From NCBI GenBank assembly GCA_028023455.1, contig JAQFVV010000013.1, positions 7,148,188 through 7,212,187 on the forward strand: a stretch of 64,000 nucleotides of DNA, read 5' to 3'. Below are positions 11,655-23,589 of the stretch, piece after piece; the stretch's first letter is position 1, and each line of letters opens with the position of its first letter. The notes under the pieces were generated by a model. It was not told where the DNA came from and made no database searches. It worked only from the letters and a program-made list of their open reading frames with translations. The position numbers and the translations under genes are program-made. This stretch comes from Epiperipatus broadwayi. Taxonomy: Eukaryota > Onychophora > Udeonychophora > Euonychophora > Peripatidae.

Positions 11655-11790
11655 TTATTGAATGGTTTGCTGCTCAAAAAGTCATATGACGTTTGAGCAC
11701 CGGAAATGACAGAACTGAGCCGTGATCATGAATCTTTAGTTCTTGAGTTCATCATTCTATTACTGTAGAGGATAATGAGATAGTAAAATT
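11655..11790 (-). repeat. SINE-like dispersed repeat, copy A
   Basis: Shares a pattern with copies at 15222-15340, 17930-18012 and 39058-39180: TTGAGCAC, AAATG, a GGGCC/GTGATC block, ATGRATCTT and TTCTAYTACTG. Read on the minus strand each starts near CAGTGGTAGARTAG, close to a tRNA A box, so a tRNA-derived SINE on the minus strand is the best reading. The B box is poorly preserved. Confidence 0.55.
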
Positions 11791-11799
11791 AAAAGAAAG

Positions 11800-14700
11800 T
11801 ATTATATGATAATTTATATAGCAGGTAACTGTTTTTAAATATTTGCCGTTAATGATAGCGAGATAGAAAAAAAAAATTAAGAATGAGAATTTCAATAGCT
11901 AAACACCCTTTTAATAAAATATAAGCCATTAAAAATAGGCTTATTAAACGTTTTATTTAAAAAATAATCTTCTATCATCAGAGACTTGAATAATTTTAAA
12001 AATAGAGAAGTAAATATTAGATGTTTTCGAAAAGTGGATTTGGAACGAAAAGTGGAAATATTGGGGAAAAGTAAGTAAAAAATATGCACCAAAACATGAT
12101 GATAAATATGTGCATTTTGAAGCAAGAGAGTTAAGAAAGATATATTGAAAGGTAATGAAAAGATTAATAATAAGACATGAAAAAGAAGTTAATTAATGAT
12201 ATTCAGAAAGGGAATAGCAAAAACAGAAAGGCTTGTAAAATATAATGCGAGTTAATATTTGAGACCAGTCTTTTGACAAACAACAAATTGAATGACTGAT
12301 TGCTAAGAATCATGGGAATTTATATAATTTTTAAAAAATATGTAAAAGCTTCTTTGATATATTTTATGTTTAATTTCAAAGATTTAAAAATCTAAAAATC
12401 TAATTATAGTACATAGACATTAAAATTTTGAATTTTAATTATGATCTGATTTATAATATAAAAAATAATTTATTATTCGGCATTTAAAGCAAATATTAAA
12501 CAAAATAAAAATTTCTACTTTAAAGATGAACATTCAAGATTAGATTTAATAACGCAGAGCGAGTTTAATTAGTAAAATAATCAAAGTGATGAGGGAAAAA
12601 TAATAAATAGAAATAAATAAATAAAATTAATTAGAATTTTACTTATTTAGAACAGTAATTAAAAATTCTTTAAAAAAATTTTATATATATAATTTTCTTT
12701 GTATATATATTTATCAATTTCTGTTTTTATATATTCTTTCATGTCTATTATCGAAAGTTTAAATTGTTAATATTGGGGATTCTCACTAAAATAATCACTA
12801 CAACATCTACTGTATCGTCATTCGTTTTGATTTCTCTAAACTTTTATTACATGATTTACAATTTATAGATTTTGTTTTCTTAAACTTTGCTACGCATCTG
12901 TTAATACATGTAACGATTATATGTTATCGGCTGATAGTCTGAGTTCAAATCGTTACGTTTTGCTATTTCTCTTTGACTTCACTATACTATGAAAATTATT
13001 TGAATTCATTTTATCTTGCTATAATCCATCATAATATAAATATATATTAATCCTTTGATGCTGGTCTTATGGAATATTCTGCATATTTATAAATATCCAT
13101 TCACAATGTGGACATAAAATACTGACAACTTACATTACAATTGGTTACTGTATTATAAGAAATGGCTATTTGCTTTCAATAAACCCCTGATTTATCATCT
13201 TGCAGTAACACAATAGCATCTGCAATTTTTTTATAAATGTAATAATCCATAAATAATTTTAAGACATTGAATATAAAACATTCATGCATTCTCAATATAT
13301 CATCATTAAATTAATAGTAAAATAACTTTTTTGATAAGTAGACTACTACAAAGCAAAAGCTTTCCAGGAGCCCTCATAGAGACACAATGAAAGAGAAGCC
13401 ACTATTCATCATAATTTCCAAATGCTGATTTGTGAGAGTAAAAGCAGTTTTGCATTCTTATTTTACCCTTTAACTAAAGATAGCTAAATACTCATTTACT
13501 GACAAATGTTTGGGTTTGTTATGAGCCAGTTATCTGAGAGAAAAATCCTAAACATCTTGAAAAGAATTTTACTTAACCCATACTCAACCCCTAGTTCATA
13601 GTCATGGCAAATCCATCAAAGCCATTTGGCATTAAAGTAATAATGAATTCTGAATATATTTAAGCAAGTAAATAAAATTTTCTTCAATTATAATAATCTT
13701 CCTAAAGTTGATATTCAGTAGTATATATTTATAAATGCTTACTTTGAAATAACCACAAGCTTGAAATATCATCTATAGTTCAGATTTAAAATAGATTGTG
13801 AAATCTTATGTCACAATTTGACTATTTCTGGATTACACTGTAAATAGAATATTTCCAGACTATATTGTAATTATTTTAAAGTCTGCAATATAATTTCATA
13901 TTATTGAAAATTAAATTTTAATAAAAATTGCTAAAGTGTATGAAAGCATAATAGACTTTGTAAAAGTGGAATATCACATTATATTGGTGTGATATTTATA
14001 TATAATTATATTATTCTTGAATTTTGAAAATAAAGATCACATCTCAGCTATTTTTGAAATTAAAGAAAGAATTTATTTTAAGTTGTATTTAAAACAATCT
14101 TTAAGTATCTATAAATAAATAAGTCAGGTGAAATACTTTGAGTGACCATACTAGTCTGGGGATATTGGATGAGTAGGCACTAGATAGGGATTTTATGCAC
14201 AAGCCTTCTGGCATCCATTGATTGCTCTTGTTAGCACAAGGTGGCACTACTATATGGAGAGTTTTGCTGTATTTTGAATTGTTTAATAACCATAAACATA
14301 GAGTTTTTAATTTAGACTTTAAAATTATGTTCTGCAAGTGATGATTGTTTTCCTTAAGCAGTCATTAATGATCTTCAGTATAAAGCATATTATATCAAAT
14401 CATGAAAATACATCTTATGCAATTGTAATAGTAATATCATGTTCAATTACATTTTGAAATAAAACCCACATAAATGAAAATCTATTGAAAGGACCTCAAT
14501 TTTGCCAAACTATAGCTAAAGAATTTATAAATCTGTATTGGTTTATAAAATACAAAAGAAAAATGCAAGAATTTTTTTTTCTTTACAAAATGAAGATATG
14601 CTTTTAAGATGTTGAAAATTATTTAACTTTGAAAAAGATCATTGTATGTTTTGCATCCTGAAGTGAAATTACCTTACTACAACTATTTAATATCTTTTTT

Positions 14701-15220
14701 TCTTTTCAGAATCTAAGGTAGCTAGATCTAATGAAGAAACTCCAATGAAATTGGTTTCAAATATTATGCCACCACCATTTCAGCAATAGTCTTTAGAATT
14801 AAGACTACTTGTAAAAAAAACAAGATTGAATTATTGTTTTCAATTAAATAAACTAGAAGAAATACTCATTAAATGCATATTTTACTGAGTTGGCTGAGGC
14901 ATGGAGATATCCTTTAAAGAACAAAAAATATAAAGCAGAACAACTTTAATATCATTTGTCACATATTACAGCCAAAGTTGCACTTCTTCCTCTAATCATG
15001 TGATTATTACACTCTGATCACTATTATATGTCTTTCTATTTGTGTTGACTTTGATTTTTGGCCTAATTATAACTATTCTCTTAAATTTTGAATCACAACT
15101 TTTATAGTTTTTTAAAATTAAATTAAAGGCAAATAGTGTATTTTCAAAAAAAAGGACAGTTGTAAACATTCTTTCATTATTTCTAAATAAAAAAAAACCT
15201 CACCAGATACTTGAAAAAAT
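11800..15220. other. AT-rich DNA, nothing firmly recognised
   Basis: Long stretch without a gene I can support. A slightly less AT-rich patch at 14150-14250 gives a 78-codon minus frame (14101-14337) with no domain. GAGTTCAAATC at 12943-12953 resembles a lone B box. The rest is mutation-worn sequence. Confidence 0.35.
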
Positions 15221-15221
15221 A

Positions 15222-15340
15222 ATTGAATGATTTATTGCTTGAGAGATCATAAGTCTGAGCACTGAATGTGATTGAACTGGGTCATGATCCATGGATCTTC
15301 AGCTTAAGAGTTATTCTACCACTGAAATAAACTATTAATG
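15222..15340 (-). repeat. SINE-like dispersed repeat, copy B
   Basis: Clearest relative of copy A: both begin TTGAATGRTTT and share TGAGCAC, then GAACTGRGYCRTGATC and the ATGRATCTT block, ending with TTCTAYYACTG. On the minus strand this end supplies the A-box-like AGTGGTAGAATA. No clear TSD was seen. Confidence 0.55.
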
Positions 15341-16590
15341 ATATCAAGAGACATATAATATAACTAAAAAAATTTCCACAGAATTGATTTTAATGAGAGA
15401 CAAGTCAGAAGGTTATATTATTTTTAAATGAAATATGGGCACAATTTTATTCCTACAAAATATTTGGAAGATAATGCATAATCATGACTACCATTCATTA
15501 CTTAGCAACCATCAATGAAGGAATCCTGGTTTTCTAATATTTTTCTGAACATTGTCCTATTAATATTTATATCAGCCATATTGATTTCTAATCTCAAGTC
15601 AGCAGATCACATATTAAAAAATTATATAAACTATCGACTCTTTAATGTAATTACATAAAAATAATTTTACAATATTATACATGTAATCAGCCTGTCAAGA
15701 TATTGTGCATGCCCTTTTTACAAGTGTTAATAATAAATGATAAATGAATACTTTCATTCCCAACATGAGATATAGTATTTATGAAAGAATAAAATGAATC
15801 CACTTATTCTTTCCAACCCAAATGCTTATATATGGGCAAATCTTAATACTTGATAAATGGAGATATAATTATTTTAAACAATGCTGCTATAATTTTGAGT
15901 CTGCAGCCCAGAGATTATATACTGATTTATTAATCCAAAACCTTAAAATCAAATCCAGATAAAATATTGAAATATGAAATATATCAATATCCTTTTCAAG
16001 GGAAATGTGTTTTCTAAATATGAGTTAATTCTTTATGAAATTTCAATGGCAAAAAAAATGCTAGAAGTCTATTAAGCTATTAGTTGTAATTAAATATGCT
16101 GTATTAAAAAAAAATTCTTTCTTTAAGAATATATCTTGTAAAATATATTTGATATGTAAAAAATAAAAATAAAACATTGATCTATGATTGTTTTATGCCT
16201 TATCCAATATAAAAATAGCTCTTTAAAGATTTCTGAATACACTTTTAGTAATGATGAAGATGATTAATAATTTGATAATTCACATAAACAAATGCAGACA
16301 TATTTACATCAAACATCATTACAGAATAAACTCTGGTAATCTTTTTAGTATTTAAACCAGTTGAGGAACAATTAAATTAACATTATATCAACATTAACTA
16401 TGCTTGAAAATCCAAAGGACCAATAGTTTGCAAATATTCATGCTTCATCATAATTCAATAAACTCAGGCTGGTCCACTTGAATCATAAGCTCAGATATGG
16501 AGATGGTTTAATTGATGAGTAGTCTCTTTTATTATCTAACTTAATTTTAAATAAAGTAAATAATACAAATATTCTCCATTTAATAATTAT
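15341..16590. other. AT-rich DNA, nothing recognised
   Basis: No motif or clear repeat seen on either strand. Confidence 0.35.
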
Positions 16591-16599
16591 GCTAATATA

Positions 16600-17044
16600 T
16601 GATTAACCATGCTGATTCAGCATGAAATACATATATTAGAAATCATTTATCTTTTTCTTATATGTGTGGTTATGTGTATTGGTTATATAAGATGGAGTGG
16701 ATGTCTGAAAGGAGCTTAAATGTCTTATGTTCAAATTCCCTCTAATTGCAACTAACTTAAATATATACACTATATTTGTATCAAATATTACAGATTTAGC
16801 CTGAATTTTGTCTATCCCTCTTTTGTATATTTAAATGGACATATTAAAGACCTAAATATGAGGGATCAAAATGACTTGAGGTCAACATAGGATGACAATA
16901 ACATTGGCATCAATAAGGCCTTTGAGCATTCCATCATCAAATTTTCATTGATATGGATGGCTGAAGAGTTGGGGAGTAAATAGGATTGAAGGCTGTCCAT
17001 TAAAGCTTGAAGATTTACTATCTTAATATAAACTGAGCACTGAT

Positions 17045-17099
<55 letters not shown>

Positions 17100-17315
17100 T
17101 AATATGAATCAACTTATGAGTGCTAATTCAGCATAAAATACATATATTGGAGATCATTTATCTTTTTCACATGTAGGTGATTATGTGAATCAGTTAAATA
17201 AGATGGAATGAATGACTGCAAAAAGCTTGAAAATCTGTGTTCAAATCCCCTCTAATTACATCTAACTTTAGTATGTGCACTATACTTATATTCAAATATT
17301 ATATAATGTTCTAAT
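16600..17315 (+). repeat. Diverged copies of the 24.3-kb retroposon family
   Basis: Two segments (about 16610-16790 and 17125-17315) share ATTCAGCATRAAATACATATATT, GTGTTCAAATYCCCTCTAATT and CACTATA. The middle (about 16860-17045) matches the other half of the unit in the dimer at 24333-25183: GAGGTCAACATAGGATGACAA, CCTTTGAGCATTCCATCATC, CTGTCCATTAAAGC. The GTTCAAATCCCC block resembles a polymerase III B box, so the family may be SINE-like. A TA/TG/GA microsatellite has expanded inside it at 17045-17100. Confidence 0.6.
17045..17100. repeat. (TA)n(TG)n(GA)n compound microsatellite
   Basis: Runs of TA, then TG, then AG in direct succession inside a diverged retroposon copy. Confidence 0.95.
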
Positions 17316-17929
17316 AATTTTTAAACTTCAACTTATCACACATTTTCATACAAGCTCAGGAAAATTAGGTAAAAGACTTTCTAAGATATATATTAAGTGA
17401 ACTAGTCTTTACAACAATTAGCTTATATCATCACACACCTTCATATATTCTTTATCAGTCATCAGTACTTATCTAATATATATTATATTAATTTATAAGT
17501 GAACCATCATATACCTTTTATATGTTCTTTATTGGTATTTAGTATTTATTCAATATATATTATAGGCTATAAAGATTATATTGTTAGCATGTCTTTATTG
17601 TTTCTTATCTTTTTAATAAATGCACAAATAATTGCCAATTATATTTTATCAAGTCAGAAATTGTTGCCCTTCTTTAATCTCAGATATATGCATGGTCCTA
17701 TTTTTTATTGTTTACTGTCATTCACTCATGCATATGATTTTGCATTTTTTAAAACTACAACCTGTTATTCTCACATTGTTTTTTAAGGACTCCTAAGATG
17801 CATTTTGATAACTCAAATCATTACATAATCTTGAAATACATTATAAGTCTCAAGCATTTAGAAAAATATTATAATCTTTTAATAATATAAATTAAACTCA
17901 ATAATTATATGCTAATAAAAAAATAAAGT

Positions 17930-18012
17930 TTGAGTTCCAGGAATGATAATGCTGGGCCATAATCTGTGGACATTGAATTCCAGAATATGTCCCTCTACCA
18001 CTGCAACAAACC
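17930..18012 (-). repeat. SINE-like dispersed repeat, copy C
   Basis: Shares TTTGAGTTCCAGGAATGA, GCTGGGCCATAATCTGTGGA and CTCTACCACTGCA with copies B and E. Truncated relative to them. Confidence 0.5.
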
Positions 18013-18701
18013 ATGCATGACTTTATACTGAAATAATTTTGGGTATTAATGTAAATGCTTCTTGCATAGAATTAAAATTTCAAAATACTTATTAAATTCT
18101 TGAATACCTTTTCTATGCAGAGCATCCTTTTCAAAAGACAGACGTTAAAATAAAAATATATTCCATTAAATGTATTACAGGAAATAATTTAAATGTATTT
18201 GTATATATTTGGTATAGAGAATTAAGAATAAATATTGACTTGAATTTAAAGCAAAACAATGATTTTTCATCATGAAATAACTTATGATGTATTCTTGATT
18301 CCAAGAATGTAACAGAATAGTGTACAATTAAGTATGGTGTACATGCTCATATAAAATAAAATAATTTCCTATAGAACTTTTAATATGCTAATGCCCCCCC
18401 CCCTGAAAATGCATTTCAGAATTTAATTGTTAAATATTTTAAAATATCTATTTTATCTAATGTGCAAAAATATTTCAATTAATAGCAAATGACTATCCAT
18501 TATGTGGCCAGAAATTATTACAACTTTTTGACTCCAGATATAGGCTTCCTTTTTTGTTAAAGCTCACATATATCTTTTTTTTTTTTAATTTATTTTTTTA
18601 TATACACATATTTCTATTTTTCTTTTCGGTGTGAAGAAATTGAAATATTAAAAAAAATGACCAGGGTAATAAAAACTGGGGGAAAATATTATATCATTAA
18701 T

Positions 18702-18848
18702 AAAAATTAATATCTATATTTAGTCTTGCATTGGTGGTCGAGAGGTCAGCGCGACTGCCTTGCACTTGCAGGCAGTTACCCGGGTTGCAGGTTCGCGTTC
18801 CGGCCGATGCTATGACACTTAAAAAAAAAAAATTAATATCTATATTTA
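18702..18848 (+). mobile_element. tRNA-derived SINE, copy 1, with 21-bp target-site duplication
   Basis: A tRNA-like body at 18728-18810 is followed by TATGACACTT and a poly-A run. Its ends pair as a seven-base acceptor stem (GCATTGG with CCGATGC, one G:T pair), and it holds an A-box-like TGGTCGAGAGG and a B-box-like GGTTCGCGTTCC. The acceptor ends look like those of animal tRNA-Gly, but the anticodon arm is altered, so it is not a functional tRNA gene. Identical 21-bp direct repeats at 18702-18722 and 18828-18848 flank it, the signature of LINE-assisted retroposition. The perfect duplication suggests a fairly recent insertion. Confidence 0.92.
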
Positions 18849-19427
18849 AGTTACATACAATGTAATAATTTCTGATCCAATGAAGGATGATAAGTAATCA
18901 TTGTTATTATCTGTTAAAAAGACTAAAATGATCAAATGTTAGATGATTATAAATTAAATTAATAGTATATACATTAGATAAATACAAAACAATAATAAAG
19001 GATATCTAGAAAATAAGTGATGAGCTGTGCTAATTGTAGAAATCAATTTAGTCAAAAAATATTTTAATGTCATTTACATTTTTATACTGTCTGTAATTGT
19101 ATTAGAAATTTAAGAATCATAAATTTTAATTAAATACTTTTATTTACCATGCACTAAAAATAAATAAAAAATTGTTTCTTCAACCACAATTGGAATTTTT
19201 TGTTTTATAAAATAAAAACTTGGGGAGGGGGTCCAGAAACTCATTAAGTTAATCCCTTGTTATAAAAAAAGAGGAAGACTTAATTAATTTCTGTACCCCC
19301 CCCCTCATGCTTTTATTTTAAGTTGAATCTAAAAAACCCAATTGTACTTGAAGAAACTTTTTTTCTAATACAAGGTAAATAATAGCATTTATTATTTTTA
19401 ACGTTTTAGTATTGGCACAGTAAATAA
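18849..19427. other. AT-rich DNA, nothing recognised
   Basis: Unremarkable AT-rich sequence with mononucleotide runs, including C and A runs. Confidence 0.35.
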
Positions 19428-19940
19428 AAATGTAAAACTATATTGTATTTTAAATTGACTGAACATTTATAGTTGATAAATATATGTCACTAGATGTGTG
19501 ATATAAATTAATATGTATAACCTTATATATATATATCCTATTTAGTATGTATATATAATAATATATGGGTATAAGACTGATTAAAAATATGAAATATTCT
19601 TTTAAGTGAAAATGTTTGACATTTTTGTTTTTGAATAAAAAATTTTATTTTTTTAAAAAAAAATACCAAAACTATATTGTAAATGAACTTAACTTGATCC
19701 ATATAATTTTAGTTTAAATTAATTTCACACTTATAGTGTATAAATATATCACTAGATATTTCTGCAGTAAAATAATATGTACACTCTTTATGTATATGTC
19801 ATATTTAGTATATATACATAATTATATATGTATAATAAATCGTAAATAAGTTACTTTTCTGTTGAAAATTGTGACATTTTTTTCTTTTTATTTGAAAAAA
19901 AAATTATTTTTTTTAAAGTTTAATAAAATTATATTGTAAA
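19428..19940. repeat. Old tandem duplication, about 235-260-bp period
   Basis: Two diverged units share, in order, AACTATATTGTA, TATAGTTGATAAATATAT or its TATAGTGTATAAATATAT variant, ATCACTAGAT, ATTTAGTAT, TGACATTTTT and a poly-A/poly-T stretch. The ACTATATTGTA marker occurs at about 19437 and 19671, and again in weakened form near 19927. No coding potential. Confidence 0.65.
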
Positions 19941-20044
19941 TTATCTTTCTTATTACCTAAATGAAACTTACAATTGAAACCAAAAAAATTGTGAGCATTA
20001 CTTAAAACATTAAAATTCTAAGATCAAAATATAACTTTCTCCCT

Positions 20045-20660
20045 CCCACTCTTCTTTCATATCTAAGAAACTAAGTCAACTATATAAAATATTATTGTGT
20101 CCTATCACATTTGTATAGATTTAAAATGTACAAAATTTCAACTTAAATCTATTATATCTCAATTTTCAAATGTTATTTTAATTTTAAATTGAAAAGGAAA
20201 AAACGGGTTCTAAGAACAGTTTTTACTTTGATATCAAAATATTCAATATTTTCCCATCCTCTATTCCATACTTAAGGAATTGGATAATCTAGTGAAAAGT
20301 TAAGTGTCCTATATGGATTTGTCTAGTATTTTTTATTTATGTACCAAGTTTGAAGCAATTCTATTGAATTTAAATCTATTAAAACTTAATTTTAAAATGT
20401 TATTATAACTGGAAATGAAAACACAAAAAATCTCTTTACCACCCTCTCATGAGTCTTATTCAAAATATATTAAAGTTCTAAAAACATATATTACAAAATA
20501 TTCAATATTTTCCACCCTCTGTTACATAGCTAAGAAACTAGGTGGCTTACCAAAAAGATAATATTCTATATGGATTTGCCTGGTATTTATTACATATGTA
20601 CCAAATTTGAAGCAATTCTATTGAATTTAAATCTATTAAACCTTGCTTATATTAAATCTT
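20045..20660. repeat. Old tandem array, about three units
   Basis: Successive units share CTAAGAAACTARGT (20062, a degraded form near 20272, and 20530), TGTCCTATATGGATTTG, GTACCAARTTTGAAGCAATT and GAATTTAAATCTATTAAA. Spacing is roughly 210-260 bp with indels. Function unknown. Confidence 0.6.
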
Positions 20661-22312
20661 GATTTTAAAATTTTATTCTAACTTAAAAATGATTCAAAAG
20701 CTTACAAACAATCATAACAACAAATAACAGATTTTCCAACATAAATTAAGCATTTAAAAATATTTGTAAGATAATATGCTTGAGTAAAAGAAGTTGGACT
20801 ATTAAACAAAAAAAAAAATCGAATTGTACTTATATAAAAAATAAAAATGTAATTATTTAATTTTTAATAAAATTAAAATCTATCATTATTATCAGGGGCA
20901 TGCCAATAGTGTCTGGTTCCTGTATGCAAATGTTTAATTGGAGCTCCACTACCCCTCCCCAATAAAAAAAAAATCACTTTACAAAAATGTATTAGGTAGT
21001 AAAAATGATATATAAAATATATTAGTTATAAGTTTATTGAACAAAGAGCAGAAATTACAAAAAGTATAAAAACAATAAACATAGAAGAAGGATAAAAAAC
21101 AAAAAATAATTTGGAAAAAAATATAATAATTTTTGTTATTTGGCAAGAAATTCATTTGTGAATTACACCTTGTATAGTTTTACATTAACAGATAAAATTA
21201 GTTTTATAAAATCAAAAATATTACATATTTCTGATACAAAATTAAACTAATATTATCTGTATAAATTTATTAATTTGAATAAAAATTAATATTAAAAGAA
21301 AATGTTGAGTTATAATATATGTATATACATTAATTTATTTAGAAAAATATTTAAAACCATGAAAATTAATTTTTTCATCACAGTTTAACAAAATTAAAAA
21401 ATAATAAATATATTATGTTAAATGTATGAGAAACAAATGAATAACTTACCTTAGATCAGGAGTTACTAACTTGAGGTACCTGTGCTGCTAGAAAGTAGGG
21501 TAATCTTGTCCAGGGGATATGGTGAATAGCAGATAAATAAGTACGTTATACTATTAATATTCTCTAAAAATAGTTATATCAACATTTCTGAACTATCCCA
21601 TCATGATCTGTCTGTCTGTCACACCAGTAACATTTCAAATCTCTTTTTGGACATAGACACAGTAAGGTTGCATAGACTTTTTTTTCACTGCAGAGTTTGA
21701 TAAATCAAAGTGCCTGGTTAAGATGATGATAGCTAGTGAAATTGCTAGATAATAGAGGAAATCAGGAAAAGCCCAGAAAGAATCAGTTTACATGTGGATG
21801 AATCAGCTGGTGCCTCTAACTGCTAAATATGAACATCAGAATAAAATAAAAAAGATTATTTTTGTAAACCCTTGAAAAAACCAGTGGTCATTATAAAGTT
21901 GGTGAAAGATTTTTTTTATTCAAATGATTTTTCATGGAAATTAATACAATCTATTTGTACTGACAGTTCTTTCTCGCGCATACTGGGGAAAAAATCAAGT
22001 TTCACCATTTTTATGAAAACTTAATTACTGTTTATTTCTTATTATAATGAATAAGGAGTATTGGATAATTTAATAAAAACCAAGGTGATAAGGGAACTAA
22101 AAGGGTATGAAACCTCTGCCTTAGATTTTTAGTTCAAATTCAAATTTCTTGTTTTTGTTATTATCTTATTACTGCACTGCAGTTTACTGTCCTATGTCTA
22201 ATTACAAAAACATACAACTGATATCTTGTTGATTGGTGATACATATAAATAACATATACTATAATAGCAAAATATAAAATAAAGTAAAAAAAAAAACTGC
22301 AGCAGATTTTCT
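20661..22312. other. AT-rich DNA, nothing recognised
   Basis: No gene or repeat I can support. It ends in the TA tract at 22313-22325 that borders the next PLE. Confidence 0.35.
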
Positions 22313-22325
22313 TATATATATATAT

Positions 22326-22559
22326 CATAGATTTGACATTTTGCATAAGAATAAAGATAGACCGGTTTCAAAACATTTTAACTTACCGAATCATTCAATT
22401 GATGATTTAAAAGTAGTGATTCTTCAGGAAGGTTTTTCTTCTACAAGGGAGAGGAAACAAAAGGAGAGTTTTTTTATTTTTAAATTCAAGACCTTAGAAC
22501 CACATGGATTGAATTTAAACACTGGAACTATTACATCTCTGGGTTACCTGGTCTCCTAA
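22326..22559 (+). pseudogene. Penelope-like element C-terminus (family 2), 5'-truncated at a TA tract
   Basis: An open frame from just after the TA tract to a TAA at 22557-22559 encodes the last ~77 residues of a PLE protein. Landmarks are LHKNKDRPVSKHFNLPNHS, DDLKVVILQEGF, RERKQKESFFIFKFKTL and EPHGLNL. This is the region after the GIY-YIG core: the VSKHF-N-x-x-H motif supplies nuclease His residues, and the TL-x-P-x-GLN ending is typical of PLEs. The reading frame continues back into the TA tract without a start codon, so this is a 5'-truncated copy and not a gene of its own. It has no stops or frameshifts, hence relatively young. The sequence is unlike families 1 and 3 in this window. Confidence 0.85.
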
Positions 22560-23130
22560 ATGATTTCTATATGTGTGTTTTTTATGTGAAAATTTTCTTA
22601 TATGAGGTTTTTTATGTAAAGATTGGTTACATGGATGTTTAATATCTGTGTTTAATTGGTTTATAGATAAATAATTAATTATAAATTATTGTACTTTGCA
22701 CTAACTATAACTTTTGATTAAAATGTATAAGTATTTTAGTTTTTAATGAATATTAATGTGAGCACAGCTATTTTTTGTAAGTGAGCATAGTTTAATTTTT
22801 CTATGTATGCACATATATATATTTTAATTTTTAATTTTGGATTTTTTATTTTTATATTTATTTTAATTTAAATAGAATTTAAGCTTGATTAGGAGGGAAT
22901 GTAGTTTTTTTTCTTTTTTTTGTTTGAATTTTGTCATTGATTGGGTAGATATTCTGTGTTAGATTTTGTGACCAATCAGGGGGGTTTTGTTAAATTTTTA
23001 ATCTTTTACTAAATCTAATTTTTGATTATCGCCATTTTACTGTGTATTTTTTTTCTTTCTGATGAAAACCAGTCCTCTGGTTGAAATATAATATTATTTA
23101 TTGGATTTATAAGTCTTTTTTTTTGTTTTA
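22560..23130 (+). mobile_element. 3' untranslated tail of the family 2 PLE
   Basis: AT-rich sequence between the PLE stop codon and the TA/GA tract at 23131. It contains the hammerhead-like motif described separately. I infer it belongs to the same element because it lies directly downstream and runs to a TA tract as the 5' side does. No TSD can be told apart from the TA repeat. Confidence 0.55.
23053..23100 (+). ncRNA. Hammerhead-ribozyme-like motif in PLE tail
   Basis: CTGATGA (23059-23065) is followed by AACCAG (23067-23072), the loop TCCT, CTGGTT (23077-23082) and GAAA (23083-23086). That is an intact conserved core around a perfect six-pair stem II. ATA/TAT can form a very short stem III afterwards, as in the minimal hammerheads reported from Penelope-like elements. 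Stem I pairing is not evident. The position in a PLE 3' tail supports the call; self-cleavage is unproven. Confidence 0.55.
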
Positions 23131-23192
23131 TATATATATATATATAGAGAGAGAGAGAAAGAGAGAGAGAGGGAGGGAGGGAGAGAGAGAGC
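23131..23192. repeat. (TA)n(GA)n microsatellite
   Basis: About 16 bases of TA followed by a GA/GGGA run. Marks the 3' limit of the PLE tail. Confidence 0.95.
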
Positions 23193-23393
23193 AAATGTGA
23201 ATTTGAATGAGATTCAAACACGCTCATCTTGTAAACAATAGCAAGTTCAAGCTTTTATTCGTTTACTCTAAATTACTTGTTAGAACTAGATCAGAATAAG
23301 ATCTTACAAAATAATAACAAACGTGATTACAAATAATTTGTTTAAGATAAATCTATAAAATATAACTAACATCTAAACAAAAATGTAATTTAT

Positions 23394-23500
23394 GACTTGC
23401 ATTGGTGGTCGAGAGATCAGCGCAACTGCCTTGCACTTGCAGGCAGTTTCCCGGGTTGCGGGTTTGCGTCCCAGCCAATGCTATGACACTTTAAAAAAAA
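23394..23500 (+). mobile_element. tRNA-derived SINE, copy 2
   Basis: Same family as 18723-18827. The tRNA-like body at 23399-23481 is the same length (83 nt) with a perfect GCATTGG/CCAATGC acceptor pairing except one T:A/C:A-type position, followed by TATGACACTTT and poly-A. It differs from copy 1 at several sites. Flanking AATTTAT on both sides could be the remains of a TSD. Confidence 0.88.
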
Positions 23501-23589
23501 ACAATTTATTTTGTTAATGAATAATATTTTTTTTAAATATTTTCTCCTTACCTGGAATCTTTGGTGCCTTTACTATGTCTATCTATCAT

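Noticed and set aside
14101-14337. 78-codon minus-strand ORF in a slightly less AT-rich patch
   Set aside because: No domain, no neighbouring exon or element, and length within chance.
18728-18810. tRNA gene
   Set aside because: The acceptor stem is good, but the anticodon arm is abnormal, poly-A follows and a TSD flanks it: a SINE.
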